DNA from: Calamus simplicifolius
Taxonomy: Eukaryota; Streptophyta; Magnoliopsida; Arecales; Arecaceae
Assembly: GCA_900491605.1 (NCBI GenBank)
Contig: UESW01001868.1
Location: 62,001-126,000, forward strand
Length of the DNA stretch: 64,000 nucleotides
Direction of reading: 5' to 3'
The translations under genes were made by a program, and so were the position numbers. The notes below the pieces were generated by a model. That model had not been told where the DNA came from. It did no database searches and saw only the letters and a program-made list of their open reading frames with translations. Within the stretch, counting starts at the first letter, position 1. Each line of letters opens with the position of its first letter. Below are positions 13,114-23,590 of the stretch, one piece after another.

Positions 13114-13853
13114 CTTTCAAGGCCTCAACACGTTCGTCGTGTCCATCAGCTGCATCAATGAAACACACTTTTAGAAGCTATCCCATGGAAGAGCCTTGGT
13201 CAGTGCATCTGCTTGATTCATCTTGGTGTGTACCTTTACCAGCTCCATTTCACCTTCTTCTACCAGCTCTCTGTGCTTCGTGCTCCATAGGGCTTCCTTC
13301 TGAAAATATCCTCTGGCCACTAAGTCCTGCTTTGTACCTGATACCCCTTGCTTTAAAGGTCCTTCTATGCACTGATAAATCCATTAATTTGCAACCAATG
13401 GGTTTCTTCCCTTATGGCAACTGGACCAATTATCACGTGCCAGTCTTGTGAAGAGACTGCATCTCTTCTGCCATAACCTGTATCTCCTCTGCCATAATCT
13501 GGACCCATATATCTTTATCCTGCATGTTTTGGCTCTCCACAGCCTCCTGATAGGTGTAAGGGTCTTCATTCGCTGTCACCAGGGCATATGACACCGAATC
13601 CTTGAAACCGTATCGAACTAGTGGTCGCATATTCCTCTTGGGCCTATGCAGTGCGATCTCAGTATCAGTCCCCTACCCAGCTACATCATGCTGAGTCTTC
13701 TGTCCAGCTATATCCTGCTGAACTTCCTGCCTTCTGTCCCCTCTAGCTAGTCCTCTCCATCTGAATGTCAAATCCTTCTAGTCCACTAGCAAATGACACG
13801 ATTGTAAGAGGTCATCTGACTAGTGTTACCTTGTTGCACGTCCTGCAGTCCCT
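13114..13853 (-). pseudogene. Ty1/copia pol fragment, internally deleted
   Basis: Read on the minus strand, 13630-13440 gives VRYGFKDSVSYALV and QEAVES, the linker and N-terminal reverse transcriptase of copia elements, with a short duplication (MAEEIQVMAEEMQSL). It then jumps to the very end of RNase H near 13250-13150 (VHTKMNQADALTKALP). Most of the reverse transcriptase and RNase H is therefore missing. Several stops are present. The fragment runs into the assembly gap. Confidence 0.75.
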
Positions 13854-14363
13854 NNNNNNNNNNNNNNNNNNNNNNNNNNNNNNNNNNNNNNNNNNNNNNN
13901 NNNNNNNNNNNNNNNNNNNNNNNNNNNNNNNNNNNNNNNNNNNNNNNNNNNNNNNNNNNNNNNNNNNNNNNNNNNNNNNNNNNNNNNNNNNNNNNNNNNN
14001 NNNNNNNNNNNNNNNNNNNNNNNNNNNNNNNNNNNNNNNNNNNNNNNNNNNNNNNNNNNNNNNNNNNNNNNNNNNNNNNNNNNNNNNNNNNNNNNNNNNN
14101 NNNNNNNNNNNNNNNNNNNNNNNNNNNNNNNNNNNNNNNNNNNNNNNNNNNNNNNNNNNNNNNNNNNNNNNNNNNNNNNNNNNNNNNNNNNNNNNNNNNN
14201 NNNNNNNNNNNNNNNNNNNNNNNNNNNNNNNNNNNNNNNNNNNNNNNNNNNNNNNNNNNNNNNNNNNNNNNNNNNNNNNNNNNNNNNNNNNNNNNNNNNN
14301 NNNNNNNNNNNNNNNNNNNNNNNNNNNNNNNNNNNNNNNNNNNNNNNNNNNNNNNNNNNNNNN
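13854..14363. other. Assembly gap (510 N)
   Basis: Unknown bases. The stated length may be nominal. Open frames crossing it have no meaning. Confidence 0.99.
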
Positions 14364-14542
14364 TGCTTTCTTTGCTCTTGTTTGAGCATTGCTTCATCTC
14401 CGGTCGGCTCCATGTAGCCATCTTCTACAAGATCCCAAACATCAAGGGATCCAAGTAAAGCCTTCATTTGGATACACCAGTTGTCATAGTTATCTTTGGT
14501 GAGTTTGGGTATTTGGGATTGAACAAAGTTCATGAAGGCCAT
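14364..14542 (-). pseudogene. Ty1/copia gag N-terminus
   Basis: The minus-strand ATG at 14542 opens a frame with IPKLTKDNYDNWCIQMKALL, the start of the copia gag (DUF4219/UBN2 type), which builds the particle around element RNA. It continues into the assembly gap. The start fits because it lies 12 bases beyond the primer binding site. Whether it belongs to the same element as the pol fragment at 13114-13853 is doubtful, since the two LTRs differ. Confidence 0.8.
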
Positions 14543-14553
14543 GGATCTTTTTT

Positions 14554-14568
14554 GTGGCTCTGATACCA
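14554..14568 (-). promoter_or_regulatory. Initiator-Met tRNA primer binding site
   Basis: Minus-strand TGGTATCAGAGCCAC between the LTR end and the gag start. It is the standard primer site of plant copia elements. Confidence 0.85.
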
Positions 14569-14576
14569 AATTTAAT

Positions 14577-14787
14577 GGAAAAAGAGAAAATAATTGCTAT
14601 TGTATTTCTGATTTCTCTCTTTGTTTTCATACTAAATTGTGAAAGGATACATGGCCTTTTATAATTACAAAATGACTCTTTGTCTACTAGAAATAAATAC
14701 ATATTACTTAATTCAAAATAACAACTTCTTATGCAACTTAATAACAACAACTTCCTATGCAACTAATACCAGCAATTTCCTATGCCA
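14577..14787 (-). repeat. 5' LTR of a minus-strand copia element (about 211 bp)
   Basis: On the minus strand it starts TGGCATAGGAAATTGC at 14787 and ends CTTTTTCCA at 14577, eight bases before the primer binding site. A minus-strand TATAAAAG lies at 14656-14663. It contains short AGTTGCATA(A/G)GAAGTTG repeats near its start. It does not resemble the LTR at 12839-13099. Confidence 0.65.
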
Positions 14788-16342
14788 CTAGTAGGTTTTT
14801 AAGGTAGAAATTTCTTCTTTCAAAGTTACTTTAAAAATATCAAGTTTAATTTCCAATAATGATTGGGGATGCATGCCTACTAGATTGTTGCCTAGCATTG
14901 GTTGGGGAAGAGACTGCAAGTTAGGCAATTGGTTACTCTGCACTGTTTATGTTTCCCAGGGTGGTGGGGGAAGAGCTTCAACTTGAACATTTGCACCTGT
15001 TATCAAAGATGATAGCAATCATATACCCGTTTGGGATCAAGTTACATCCAAAACTGCTTCTTGTTATAATTAACCAATCAACTGTCAAAAGGTTTTCCAT
15101 CAACTGTCACTCTAGCTTTAAAGCGAGGAGCATGAGGTAAACCCTTGCGAACACATGTATATATTGATAAATCAATATTTTTCCTCTGCACAAAATTTTG
15201 CAGCTGACTCTTGTATGACATTTGATTCTCTATAAGTAAAACAATTTAGCTTAAGTCCACTGAAGGAATAATGATCTCAGTAAAGCTAAACATGCCAGAG
15301 AATAAAGTAGGTCTACACAACGTGGGCATTATTCATCTACTTATACAGGGGAATGACACTTTCTAAAGCACCAATTGGTGTCGCACTTTTAGAAAGCACC
15401 ACTTGTAGTGGTGCTTTCTCACAACAACATTTACCTCGATGCAGGTGCCCTCTACTCCATTGCTCGCCTCTCCACCCGGGTCCCTCATTGGTCGCCTCTT
15501 CGCCCAACGCCCAAGTCGTTCGTCATGCTCTCTGCCAGGAGGATCGCATGGTGTCCTCCCCATCACGTACCCGAGAGGCCTCCTTACCTCCCCTCCGTGA
15601 GCACTCTGCGAGGCCATCCATCGAGAGTCTTCTTCCCCTTTCAGGTAAACTTTTTGGTTTCTTTGAATCAATTCACAACATATGTTAAAACTAAGTTCTA
15701 ATACATTTAAAAAAAAAAAGAAAAGATTATCCTAACTTGAAGTGAAACTTCATCAAGCTCAATCCAAGCCTTAATATACCAACATTTAATATTAAGTAGT
15801 AGAGGAGCTGCATTAGACTGAGTCCTAATGAAGCTTAGTCCAATTGCCACTCCGGACTATGGTCCCAGATGCATGCATCAGCATTCATCTCTAAGCCCAT
15901 TTAAAAATAAAACTTTGAAAAGAGGAATTCCATGCATTAGTTCCACATTTCTATTAACTTAGCATGAATTCCATGCATTTAACAAACACTGTCATAAGCT
16001 TAATATTTATTTTATTTCAGTAGGTGTCTGATTAAAACCATAAAAGCTAGCTTACCAAAATGAGCAAACAAGAACAAAAACATAAAAAAAGATTGGCACA
16101 AAAACCCAAGAAATAAACCCAAATGGCTCTGCTTAAAGTCTGCCTCGAAGAAATAGAAACATCCTCTGACACCATTGCAATATCAAAACTTGGACGGGTG
16201 CTATTTGAAGACTTTCTTTAATATGTCCCAACAATGGATGATGATTTGAATTGGCGCCAAATAGCCAAAGCCTGCTAGTTACATCAATGAGCACAGGGCC
16301 TTAATATTTAATCCGGCTCAAACTTCTTTTCATAATTCCAAC
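14788..16342. other. No recognisable gene; hairpins near 15360-15420
   Basis: The frame 15353-15688 has no recognisable domain and starts inside a hairpin-rich tract. The rest is AT-rich with poly-A runs. Nothing else is supported. Confidence 0.55.
15391..15419. repeat. Perfect hairpin with 13-bp arms
   Basis: Arm AGAAAGCACCACT (15391-15403), loop TGT, then its exact complement (15407-15419). Just upstream (about 15359-15395) is a looser palindrome centred on ACCAATTGGT. The arm resembles GAAATCGCCACTT of the foldback element at 23277-24906. Confidence 0.85.
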
Positions 16343-17441
16343 TGATGGGGCTAATTGACCCCATGAAAAATAAAATTTTTTGGACGGCCCACCTTGACAA
16401 CGGCGTCGGTCTCAACATTGGCCGCATCCCACCTCGATCTTGGCGTCAGCCGCGGTCCACTTCGACCTCAACATCCACGATGGCCCACATCGCCCTCGGC
16501 AATCGGCCTCATCCCGCTCGGCCACCTCGGCTCCAAGGCCGACAGCCCAATGGCCGACGGCTCCAAGACCGGCACCTCCAAGGCCGGCACCTCCAAGTCG
16601 ATGGCTCATGACCGACGGCTCCAAGACCGGCACCTCCAAGATCGGCACCTCCGAGGCCAAACCTCCAAAGGCAGACACCTCCAAGACCGATGGCCCCAAA
16701 GGCCGATACCTCCAAGATCGACGGCCCCAAAGGCCGACACCTCCGAGGTCGACACCTCCAAAGGCCGACACCTCCAAGACCGACGGTCCCAAAGGCCGAC
16801 ACCTCCGAGGCCGACACCTCCAAAGGCCGACACCTCCAAGATCGACGGCCCCAAAGGCCGACACCTCCAAGGCTGACGGTCCCAAAGGTCGGCACCTCCA
16901 AGCCAGGCACCTCCAAGGCCGGCACCTCCTAGCCAGGCAGCCCCAGCATGGTCCTATCAGTTCAGGGTACCACCTCTCTGACACGCGCCACCTGACAGCG
17001 CCAGATCCAATAACCCATTGGCCACGCTGGTTATGGGATAGGACCCACCTACCCAACAACTGATGGGACGTAGCCCACTAACTAGCCTAGATTCACGCAA
17101 GGGCTCAGCAGACATTCTGACTTCACGAAAACCCACGTGATCGTGCCAGCGTCAACCCCTATAAAAGGGTAGCTCACTTCGAGAACCAGGTAACGCAAGT
17201 TTACACACTTGATACCCTAATACTCAGAGGAAAATTCTGGTCCTTCTGAGATCTCTCGCTTTTCCAAGAGCTCTCTCGAGCTCCTTCTCTGCTATGACCT
17301 CAATTGCTGACTTGGGCGTTGGAGGGTCTCACCGGAGGATCCCCTCCGGTCTTGGGACTTTTTTGCAGGCCATTCGGCGCATCAAAGGTTCGCGGATCAG
17401 CCCACATCCCGACGTTCAGGACCAATGACCGGGCGTCATCA
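16343..17441 (+). repeat. LTR A of the composite (1099 bp)
   Basis: Starts TGATGGGGCTAATTGACC against unrelated flanking DNA and ends GGGCGTCATCA, followed at once by the primer binding region. Its U3 holds degenerate GGCCGACACCTCCAAG units that give long but meaningless Pro/Lys/Thr-rich frames. TATAAAAG lies at 17160-17167. Confidence 0.87.
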
Positions 17442-17443
17442 GA

Positions 17444-17460
17444 TTGGCGCGCCAGGTAGG
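17444..17460 (+). promoter_or_regulatory. Putative primer binding site of the composite
   Basis: TTGGCGCGCCAGGTAGG, three bases after the LTR end; the TGG would pair with a tRNA CCA end. A decayed copy follows LTR B at 20142-20158. The tRNA was not identified. Confidence 0.65.
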
Positions 17461-17538
17461 GGAAAAGAGATAGCGAATATTCTCCCTGTGCTGCACCTCA
17501 AAAGATTCGATCTCCCCCCCTCTTCTCTTCTAAAAGCC

Positions 17539-18220
17539 ATGGTGGTGACTCAAGCCCAGGACGCCTCCGTCAGCTGCCCGGCGGGGCTTCCCCCGCCAAT
17601 TAGGCAGCAGGAGGCCAATCCTCCTACAGCTGACCCTCCGGTCACTGCCTGCCGCCGGACGCCTCTGACCAAACAGCGGAGCATCTGGCGACTCTTTCCC
17701 AGCAAGTCCAAAATCTCACCGCCATGGTCCACGGGCTCTAGCAACAACAGTCCGTGGCCACCCAGCATCAAACCGCTCTCTCGTTAGTCAGTAGTCGGCG
17801 AGGGGAGGCTCTCCTCGATGAGAGGCTGGTTGGCGCGAGACCGGCCGACGCCCGACTTCCCCTAGGAAGCCTCGCTGTGAGCCCCCCAAGCGACCGCGGT
17901 CCCCGACCACGGCCCGGCAAGTTCCCTCCTGAGCCTCATCATCAGGAGGAGCCCAGGCGGAAGTCTAGACTCCCATCTCCATTTACTTTCTCCTCTTCTT
18001 CTTCCTCCTCCGAGTAATCTCGGAGGGCCCCGACAATCAGCCGCTAGGCGGAGGAACGCCTGGAGGAGTGCAACCGGCGGCTAGATGAGTTCGCCAGGAA
18101 AATAAATCATCAGCCGGAGGAAAAGTTTGACCATCGTCCTCCGCTCTCCCGCCGCATCACGGAGGAGCCGGTTCCGCCTCAGTTTTGTCTTCCCCAGCTG
18201 GACCCCTACGATGGTATTAT
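17539..18220 (+). pseudogene. Tat-type gag N-terminal remnant
   Basis: The ATG at 17539 follows the leader and opens a frame to 17787. A later frame, about 18045-18216, shows a charged segment with LEECNRRLDEFARK and then PPQFCLPQLDPYDG, which is where the Tat gag capsid domain normally begins. Similarity stops there, and sequence unrelated to gag follows up to the 24-bp repeats. The gag is thus cut at the start of its capsid domain, and frames are broken by stops. No product is expected. Confidence 0.7.
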
Positions 18221-18308
18221 CAGTAGCTTGCTAATTCTTTAATAAAGTATTATTCAGAATATCCTTGTTTTATCACACTCTTGGGATGAGTATATTTCTT
18301 AGACAGAG

Positions 18309-18712
18309 ACCGGCTCCGCGTCGGCAACAAAGACCGACTCCGCGTCGGCAACAAAGATCGGCTCCGCATCAGCACCAAAGATCGACTCCGCGTCGGCACC
18401 AAAGACTGACTCTGCATCGGCACCAAAGACCGGCTCCGTGTCGGCACTAAAGACCGGCTCCGCATCGGCACCAAAGACCGGCTCCGCGTTGGCACCAAAG
18501 ACCGGCTCCGCGTCGGCACCAAAGATCGGCTCCACATCGGCAACAAAGACCGGCTTCGCGTCGGCACCGAAGACCGGCTCTGCATCGGCACCGAAGACCG
18601 GCTCCGCATCGGCACCGAAGACTGGCTCCGCATCGGCACCGAAGACCGGCTCTGTGTCGGCACCGAAGACCGGCTCCGTGTCAGCACCGAAGACCGGCTC
18701 CATGTCGGCACC
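18309..18712. repeat. 24-bp minisatellite, about 17 units
   Basis: Unit ACCGGCTCCGCGTCGGCACC plus AAAG, repeated for 404 bp with point changes. As 24 is divisible by three, both strands stay open: SAPKTGSA octapeptides on plus and GADAEPVF on minus. No start context or partner domain supports translation. It occupies the place where a complete element would carry pol. Confidence 0.9.
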
Positions 18713-19100
18713 CTCAAGCTCAAGATCTGCAGATTCCAATCAACAGAGTTTCCTGGGGGGCAGGTCATCAACCCTGCAGAAGGAGACCAATTTCTTTAAA
18801 GAAAGAGGCACCTGAGCCTAGCCCAAGCACCCTCTGGTCACCCTCCGGGGTTAAAGGCTCCCGAGCATGGTCGATTCCCAGCGACTCTTGGGTCATCCTC
18901 CGGGGTTCAAAAGGTTCTCGACGGCCTCAACTTTGCCTCATCGGCTTTATCTTTGCCTCAACGGCTAACTGACGAGCATCCCCCGAAAAAATTAGCCTAT
19001 CGTGCTTTGAGTGGCGGGCGTGAGGTAATCAATTTGCCTCCAAAAAATTTCTTGAAGTTCTACACTCCTTTCGCTTAGCTGATGCAGGGCGCGCAAGCTC

Positions 19101-19119
19101 AAGGAGTGTGGGGGGCATT
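19101..19119 (+). promoter_or_regulatory. Polypurine tract before LTR B
   Basis: AAGGAGTGTGGGGGGCATT, identical to 2615-2633. Confidence 0.78.
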
Positions 19120-20139
19120 TGATGGGGCCGGTTGACCCATGAAAAATAAAATTTTTTGAACGGCCCACCTTGACAACGGCGTCGGTCTCAACATTGGCCG
19201 CGTCCCACCTAGATCTTGGCATCAGCCGCGGCCCACTTCGACCTCAATGTCCGCGACAGCCCACATCGCCCTCGGCAATCGCCTCGCCCCGCTCAGCCAC
19301 CTCGGCTCCAAGGCCGACAGCTCCAAGGCTGACAGCGCCAAGGCCGATAGCCCAACGGCCGACGGCTCCAAGACCGGCACATCCAAGGCCAGCACCTCCA
19401 AAGGCCGACGGCTCCATGACTGACGGCCCCAAGACCGCACCTCCGAGGCCGACACCTCCAAGACCGACGGCCCCAAAGGTCGACACCTCCAAGACCGACG
19501 GCCCCAAAGGCCGACACCTTCAAAGGCCGACACCTCCAAGACCGACGGCCCCAAAGGCCGATACCTCTAAGGCCGACGGCCCCAAAGGCCGACCTCCAAG
19601 CCAGGCACCTCCAAGGCCGGCACCTCCAAGCCAGGCAGCCCCAGCATGGCCCTATCAGTTCAGGGCGCCACCTCTCTGATGCGCGCCGCCTGACAGCGCC
19701 AGATCCAACAACCCACTGGCCACACTGGTGATGGGACAGGACCCACCTACCCAACAACTAATGGGACGTAGTCCACTAACCAGCCCAGATTCACGCAAGG
19801 GCTCAACAGACATTCTGACTTCACGAAAACCCACGTGATCGTGCCAGCATCAACCCTTATAAAAGGGTAGCTCACTTCGAGAACCAAGTAACGCAAGTTT
19901 ACACACTTGATACCCTAATACTCAGAAGAAAATTCCGGTCCTTCTGAGATCTCTCGCTTTTCCAAGAGCTCTCTCGAGCTCCTTCTCTGCTATGACCTCG
20001 ATTGTTGACTTGGGCGTTGGAGGGTCTCACCGAAGGATCCCCTCTGATCTTGGGACTTTTTTGCAGGCCATTCGGTGCATCGAAGGTTCGCGGATCAGGC
20101 CACATCCCGACGTTTAGGACCAGTGACCGGGCGTCATCA
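19120..20139 (+). repeat. LTR B of the composite (1020 bp)
   Basis: Closely similar to LTR A at both ends and in the middle, with fewer internal GGCCGACACC units. TATAAAAG is at 19858-19865. It has a polypurine tract on its left, as for a 3' LTR, and a primer-binding-like sequence on its right, as for a 5' LTR, so it serves both internal regions. Confidence 0.87.
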
Positions 20140-20473
20140 GATTGGCGCACCAGGAAGGGGGCAGGTCATCAACAGAGTTTCCTGGGGGGCAGGTCATCAA
20201 CCCTGCATAAGGAGACCAATTTCTTTAAAGAAAGAGACACCTGAGCCTGGCCCAAGCACCCTCTGGTCATCCTCCGGGGTTCAAAAGGTTCTCGACGACC
20301 TCAACTATGCCTCAACAGCTAACTGACGAGCATCCCCCTAAAAAATTAGCGTACGCTGCTTTGAGTGGAGGGCGTGAGGTAATCAATTTGCCTCCTAAAA
20401 ATTTCTTGAAGTTCTACACTCCTTTCGCTTAGCTGATGCAGGGTGCGCAAGCTCAAGGAGTGTGGGAGGCATT
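20140..20473 (+). other. Second internal region of the composite (334 bp)
   Basis: A primer-binding-like GATTGGCGCACCAGGAAGGG leads directly into GGGGGGCAGGTCATCAACC and on to the polypurine tract. The same closing sequence is found in the first internal region near 18745-19119. All gag sequence and the minisatellite are absent. The motif GGCAGGTCATCAAC occurs twice here (20160 and 20188). Confidence 0.8.
20455..20473 (+). promoter_or_regulatory. Polypurine tract before LTR C
   Basis: AAGGAGTGTGGGAGGCATT, one base different from the other two copies. Confidence 0.75.
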
Positions 20474-21871
20474 TGATGGGGCCAGTTGACCCCATGAAAA
20501 ATAAAATTTTTGGACGGCTCCATGACCGACGGCTCCAAGGCCGACGGCTCCATGACCGACGGCTCCAAGACCGACGGCCCAAAGACCGATGCCTCCAAGA
20601 CCGACGGCCCCAAAGGCCGACACTTCCAAGGCCGATGGCTCCATGACCGACGGCTCCAAGGCCGACAGCCCCAAAGGCCGACACCTCCATGACCGATGGC
20701 CCAAAGACTAACGCCTCCAAGACCGATGGCCCCAAAGGCCGGCACCTCCAAGGCCGACGGCTCCAAGGCCGACGGCCCCAAAGGCCGACACCTCCAAAAC
20801 CGATGGCCCCAAAGGCCGACACCTCCAAGGCCGGCACCTCCAAGGCCAGCATCTCCAAGCTAGGCGGCCCTGACATCTTCCTAGCCGGCCCCAAACGTCC
20901 CCAAGCTAGCCGGCCCCGACATCTCCCAGCCGGCCCCGACATCTTCCTAGCCAGCCCCGGCACCTCCCAGCCGGCCCCGGCATCTTCTCAGGCGGCCCGA
21001 CATCTTCTTAGCCGGCCCCCTACTTCTCCAAGTGAGTCGGCCCCGACACTCCTTGTCGGCCCTTCTCGGCCCCGGCGTCTCCGGTTCCGCCGAGTCGGCC
21101 AAGGCCATCCCCGGCCAACCCTTCTTGGCCCCGGTGTCTCTGGTTCCGCCGAGTCGGCCAAGGCCATCCCTGGCCAGCCCGACTCGGCCCTGGCATCTCC
21201 AGTTCCACCGAGTCGGCCAAGGCCATCCCCGGCCAGCTCGACTCGGCCCTGACGCCTCCAAGTCCGTTGATTCGGTACCGCCCCGGCACTGTCTTGCCAG
21301 CGGGATGGGCCCCAGCCATCTCGGGTTGACCTGGCTCGGCCCTGATAAGTCGGGATTTCTCAGTTCCTACCAGATCAGCCCCAGCATGGCCCTATCAGTT
21401 AGGCGCCACCTCTCTGACGCACGCCGCTTGACAGCGCCAGATCCAGCAACCCACTGGCAATGCTGGTGATGGGACATGACCCACCTACCCAACAACTGAT
21501 GGGACGTAGCCCACCAACCAGCCCAGATTCACGCAAGGGCTTAGTAGACATTTTGACTTCACGAAAACCCACATGATCATGCCAGCGTCAACCCCTATAA
21601 AAGGTGAATCCATCCAGTAAACAGGTATGCGCGATAATCCCAAAAATCGCTGCCTTAGCATTCAGGAAGGAATCCCTCCTTCGGAAGACCTCCTTTCTCA
21701 TACTAAAAAGGGCTCACTTGAGCCCCTTTTCAGCTGTGACCTCGGTTGTTAATTTGAGCGTCGGAGGGTCCCACCGGAGAACCCTCTCCGGTCCTGAGAC
21801 TTTTCTGCAGGTAACCTGATGAAGAAGAGCATCCGTTCCCGACGTCCTGGAGAGATGATCGAGCGTTATCA
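20474..21871 (+). repeat. LTR C of the composite (1398 bp), mosaic
   Basis: The segment from about 21375 to 21600 matches LTRs A and B, including TATAAAAG at 21596-21603. In contrast, the GCCGGCCCCGACATCT and GAGTCGGCCAAGG repeats (20860-21300) and the end (about 21720-21871, including GATCGAGCGTTATCA) match the LTR at 2634-4600. It ends directly before the CCAAC target duplication. Confidence 0.83.
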
Positions 21872-21876
21872 CCAAC

Positions 21877-22312
21877 CATTGCCTTCTCCATTTTGGCCAC
21901 CTGCTCCTGTTTGCTTTCTTAACTGTTAAAGATGAGAACAAAATTAATAGTCTCAGTTTATGAACTTTTGTTCTAGATAAATGCAAACAAATCATATAAT
22001 GTTATCCGTGCATCACCATTTAATGAACTTCAAGCGGCACTTTTGACTCTTGAGTGCTGGCGCTTCTATCTTAAGAAGTCCAGGGCAAGGCTACTAACTA
22101 AAGCAAGCGATGCTTTTTATTTTTTAAGAACCGCTTCCCCTACTATCAGTCATTTCGAATGGCATTTTTGCGTAACCATTCCAGCCAACGTAACCATTCC
22201 AGCCACCGCAGACGTGGCGTCGACGTTTTTCATTTTCATCCTATTTTTGCAAAAACTTTGTCTCACACGCTAAAATTGTAAAACCGGTGTCAAACGGCAC
22301 CGGTTTCAAAAG
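21877..22312. other. No recognisable gene
   Basis: Contains a short direct duplication of GTAACCATTCCAGCCA near 22171 and 22188 and the hairpin at 22281-22306. No domain is recognisable in the short frames. Confidence 0.5.
22281..22306. repeat. Hairpin like the ends of the foldback element
   Basis: AAACCGGTGTC (22281-22291) faces GGCACCGGTTT (22296-22306), with one mismatch and a 4-base loop. The foldback element at 23277-24906 has AAACCGGTGCC-type hairpins just inside both ends (23289-23314 and 24869-24894). This is probably the remaining end of a related element; the other end was not found. Confidence 0.65.
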
Positions 22313-22790
22313 AACAGCCTCCTTTGTTCCCCTGATCGCTTCTGCCGGTTTCTTGTACTTTAAGGGGCAAAAATAAACCAACTGGAAACGACCTTTCTTC
22401 TTTCTTTAACCCGCCCTCCCCAACCCATGTGACACCAAACGGACGGCTACGACAAGATTTATCCTGGAATCAACGGTTGAGATTGAAATAGAATGGTCCG
22501 AGGGCGCACCTGGGTTCCTGAAGGAATCATTGCTGAGGGTGCCGGAGAAGACCTCCTCCTTGCTCATGTACTTCGTGGATCCCCACGCTGGGTCCTCGAA
22601 TCGATCCCTCCAAACACGATTCGACGCTTTCGCACCACCCTACTCCCTGCATCAGAAACGAATTCCAACAGATCAGACGGTTCGGATCAATGGACCCGTA
22701 GAAACTTCTGAGCCGTCCGATTTCGACGCGACGGCGTTGATCCGGTGGCTCACCTCGAACTGGTGGAGCCAGCTGTGGGCGCCGGCCGGA
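22313..22790. repeat. Duplicated block upstream of the receptor, copy 1
   Basis: Aligns with 49810-50252; anchors are GGGGCAAAAATAAACCAAC at 22364 and 49845, and GATCAGACGGTTCGGATC near 22672 and 50125. The homology resumes at about 25270 (GCAGGGGAGCTC; matches 50269), so copy 1 carries about 2.5 kb that copy 2 lacks, most of it the foldback element region. Confidence 0.85.
22510..22567 (-). other. Possible first exon (minus strand), kept in both duplicate blocks
   Basis: A minus-strand ATG at 22567 starts MSKEEVFSGTLSNDSFRNP and reaches CCCAG|GT, a good splice donor, at 22510/22509. The other copy (50028-49971) keeps the ATG, the donor and the same 58-base length with five base differences. 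No downstream exon or domain could be identified, so this is only a candidate. Confidence 0.25.
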
Positions 22791-23462
22791 TCATATGTGC
22801 ACTCGTACGAATGCATCTTTCGATGCACAAAAACATTTTCAAAGCATTTGTAGCCCTTTACATCACCTACAGTCTTTTTCTTAGGCACGTGATGACACGA
22901 GACCAACGAAGCTTTTGGCATTGCACCAAAGAGCCAAAGACTGGCTCGGATTCAACTAATAAAGAGGATGAGGTGAGACCACCGCCTCTCCTCCTCCTCC
23001 TCCTCCTCCTCCTCGCTCCACCACCCTTTCATTAAGTCAAAAAGGATCCAAAAGCCTTTCTATCTTTCAAGAGATTCTCAAATTCTAGGCTTCCAATCAT
23101 TGCCTCTTGCGTGCATGGAATGCCACCCCCCTTTCGAGGAGACACCATCCGCATTCACGAGCCACTTGCTCTCTCGTCTCCTTTCTTCTCTCCCTAATAA
23201 CGTAGAATATAGCATGAGGGCTATGTCTCTACCACCAAGTAAAACTAAGGTCATGCATGCATCGCTATCAAAAGAGGAGTCGTTTTTTAAACCGGTGCCT
23301 TTTGGCATCGATTTTAAAAAAAAGTGTGGGAATCAAACTTATTGCAAAAAAGAGGTTAAAGCGAAAAATGCCACTTCAAATGATATTTTTCGCTTCCACC
23401 TCCTCACCCTTGCTGCGCCATGTCAGCGAAAGATTTTCGCTGGCGTGGAAGAAAAACGAACA

Positions 23463-23590
23463 GAAATCGCCATTTGAAGTGGCGATTTCTGTTCAGAAAT
23501 CGCCACTTCAAGTGGCAATTTCATGAGACTGAAATCACCACTTGAAGTGGCGATTTCTCTTATGAAATCGCCACTTCAAATGGTGATTTC
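23463..23590. repeat. Cluster of four hairpins, left arm of the foldback element
   Basis: Four 27-base near-palindromes start at 23463, 23496, 23531 and 23564. The consensus arm is GAAATCGCCACTT around one central base. Spacing is 33-35 bases. A more decayed hairpin of the same kind lies at about 23361-23393. Confidence 0.88.

Larger units (their letters stand above)
16343..21871 (+). mobile_element. Three-LTR, non-autonomous Tat-derived composite, TSD CCAAC
   Basis: Order: LTR (16343-17441), internal region with a gag remnant and a 24-bp minisatellite (17442-19119), LTR (19120-20139), a 334-bp internal region (20140-20473), LTR (20474-21871). CCAAC is found immediately before (16338-16342) and immediately after (21872-21876). 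The element termini TGATGGGG and TTATCA match the Tat element at 1-4600. No protease, reverse transcriptase, RNase H or integrase is present, so movement must have used enzymes from a full element. The terminal LTRs differ in sequence and length, which is not expected of a simple insertion. Confidence 0.87.

Noticed and set aside
13765..14569. Frames of over 200 codons across 13854-14363
   Set aside because: They consist mostly of N bases.
16394..17063. Pro/Lys/Thr-rich frames on plus and Trp/Cys-rich frames on minus
   Set aside because: Products of GGCCGACACC repeats in LTR A; the same pattern is in LTRs B and C.
18250..18815. Octapeptide-repeat proteins on both strands
   Set aside because: A 24-bp minisatellite keeps every strand open by period; no start context or domain.
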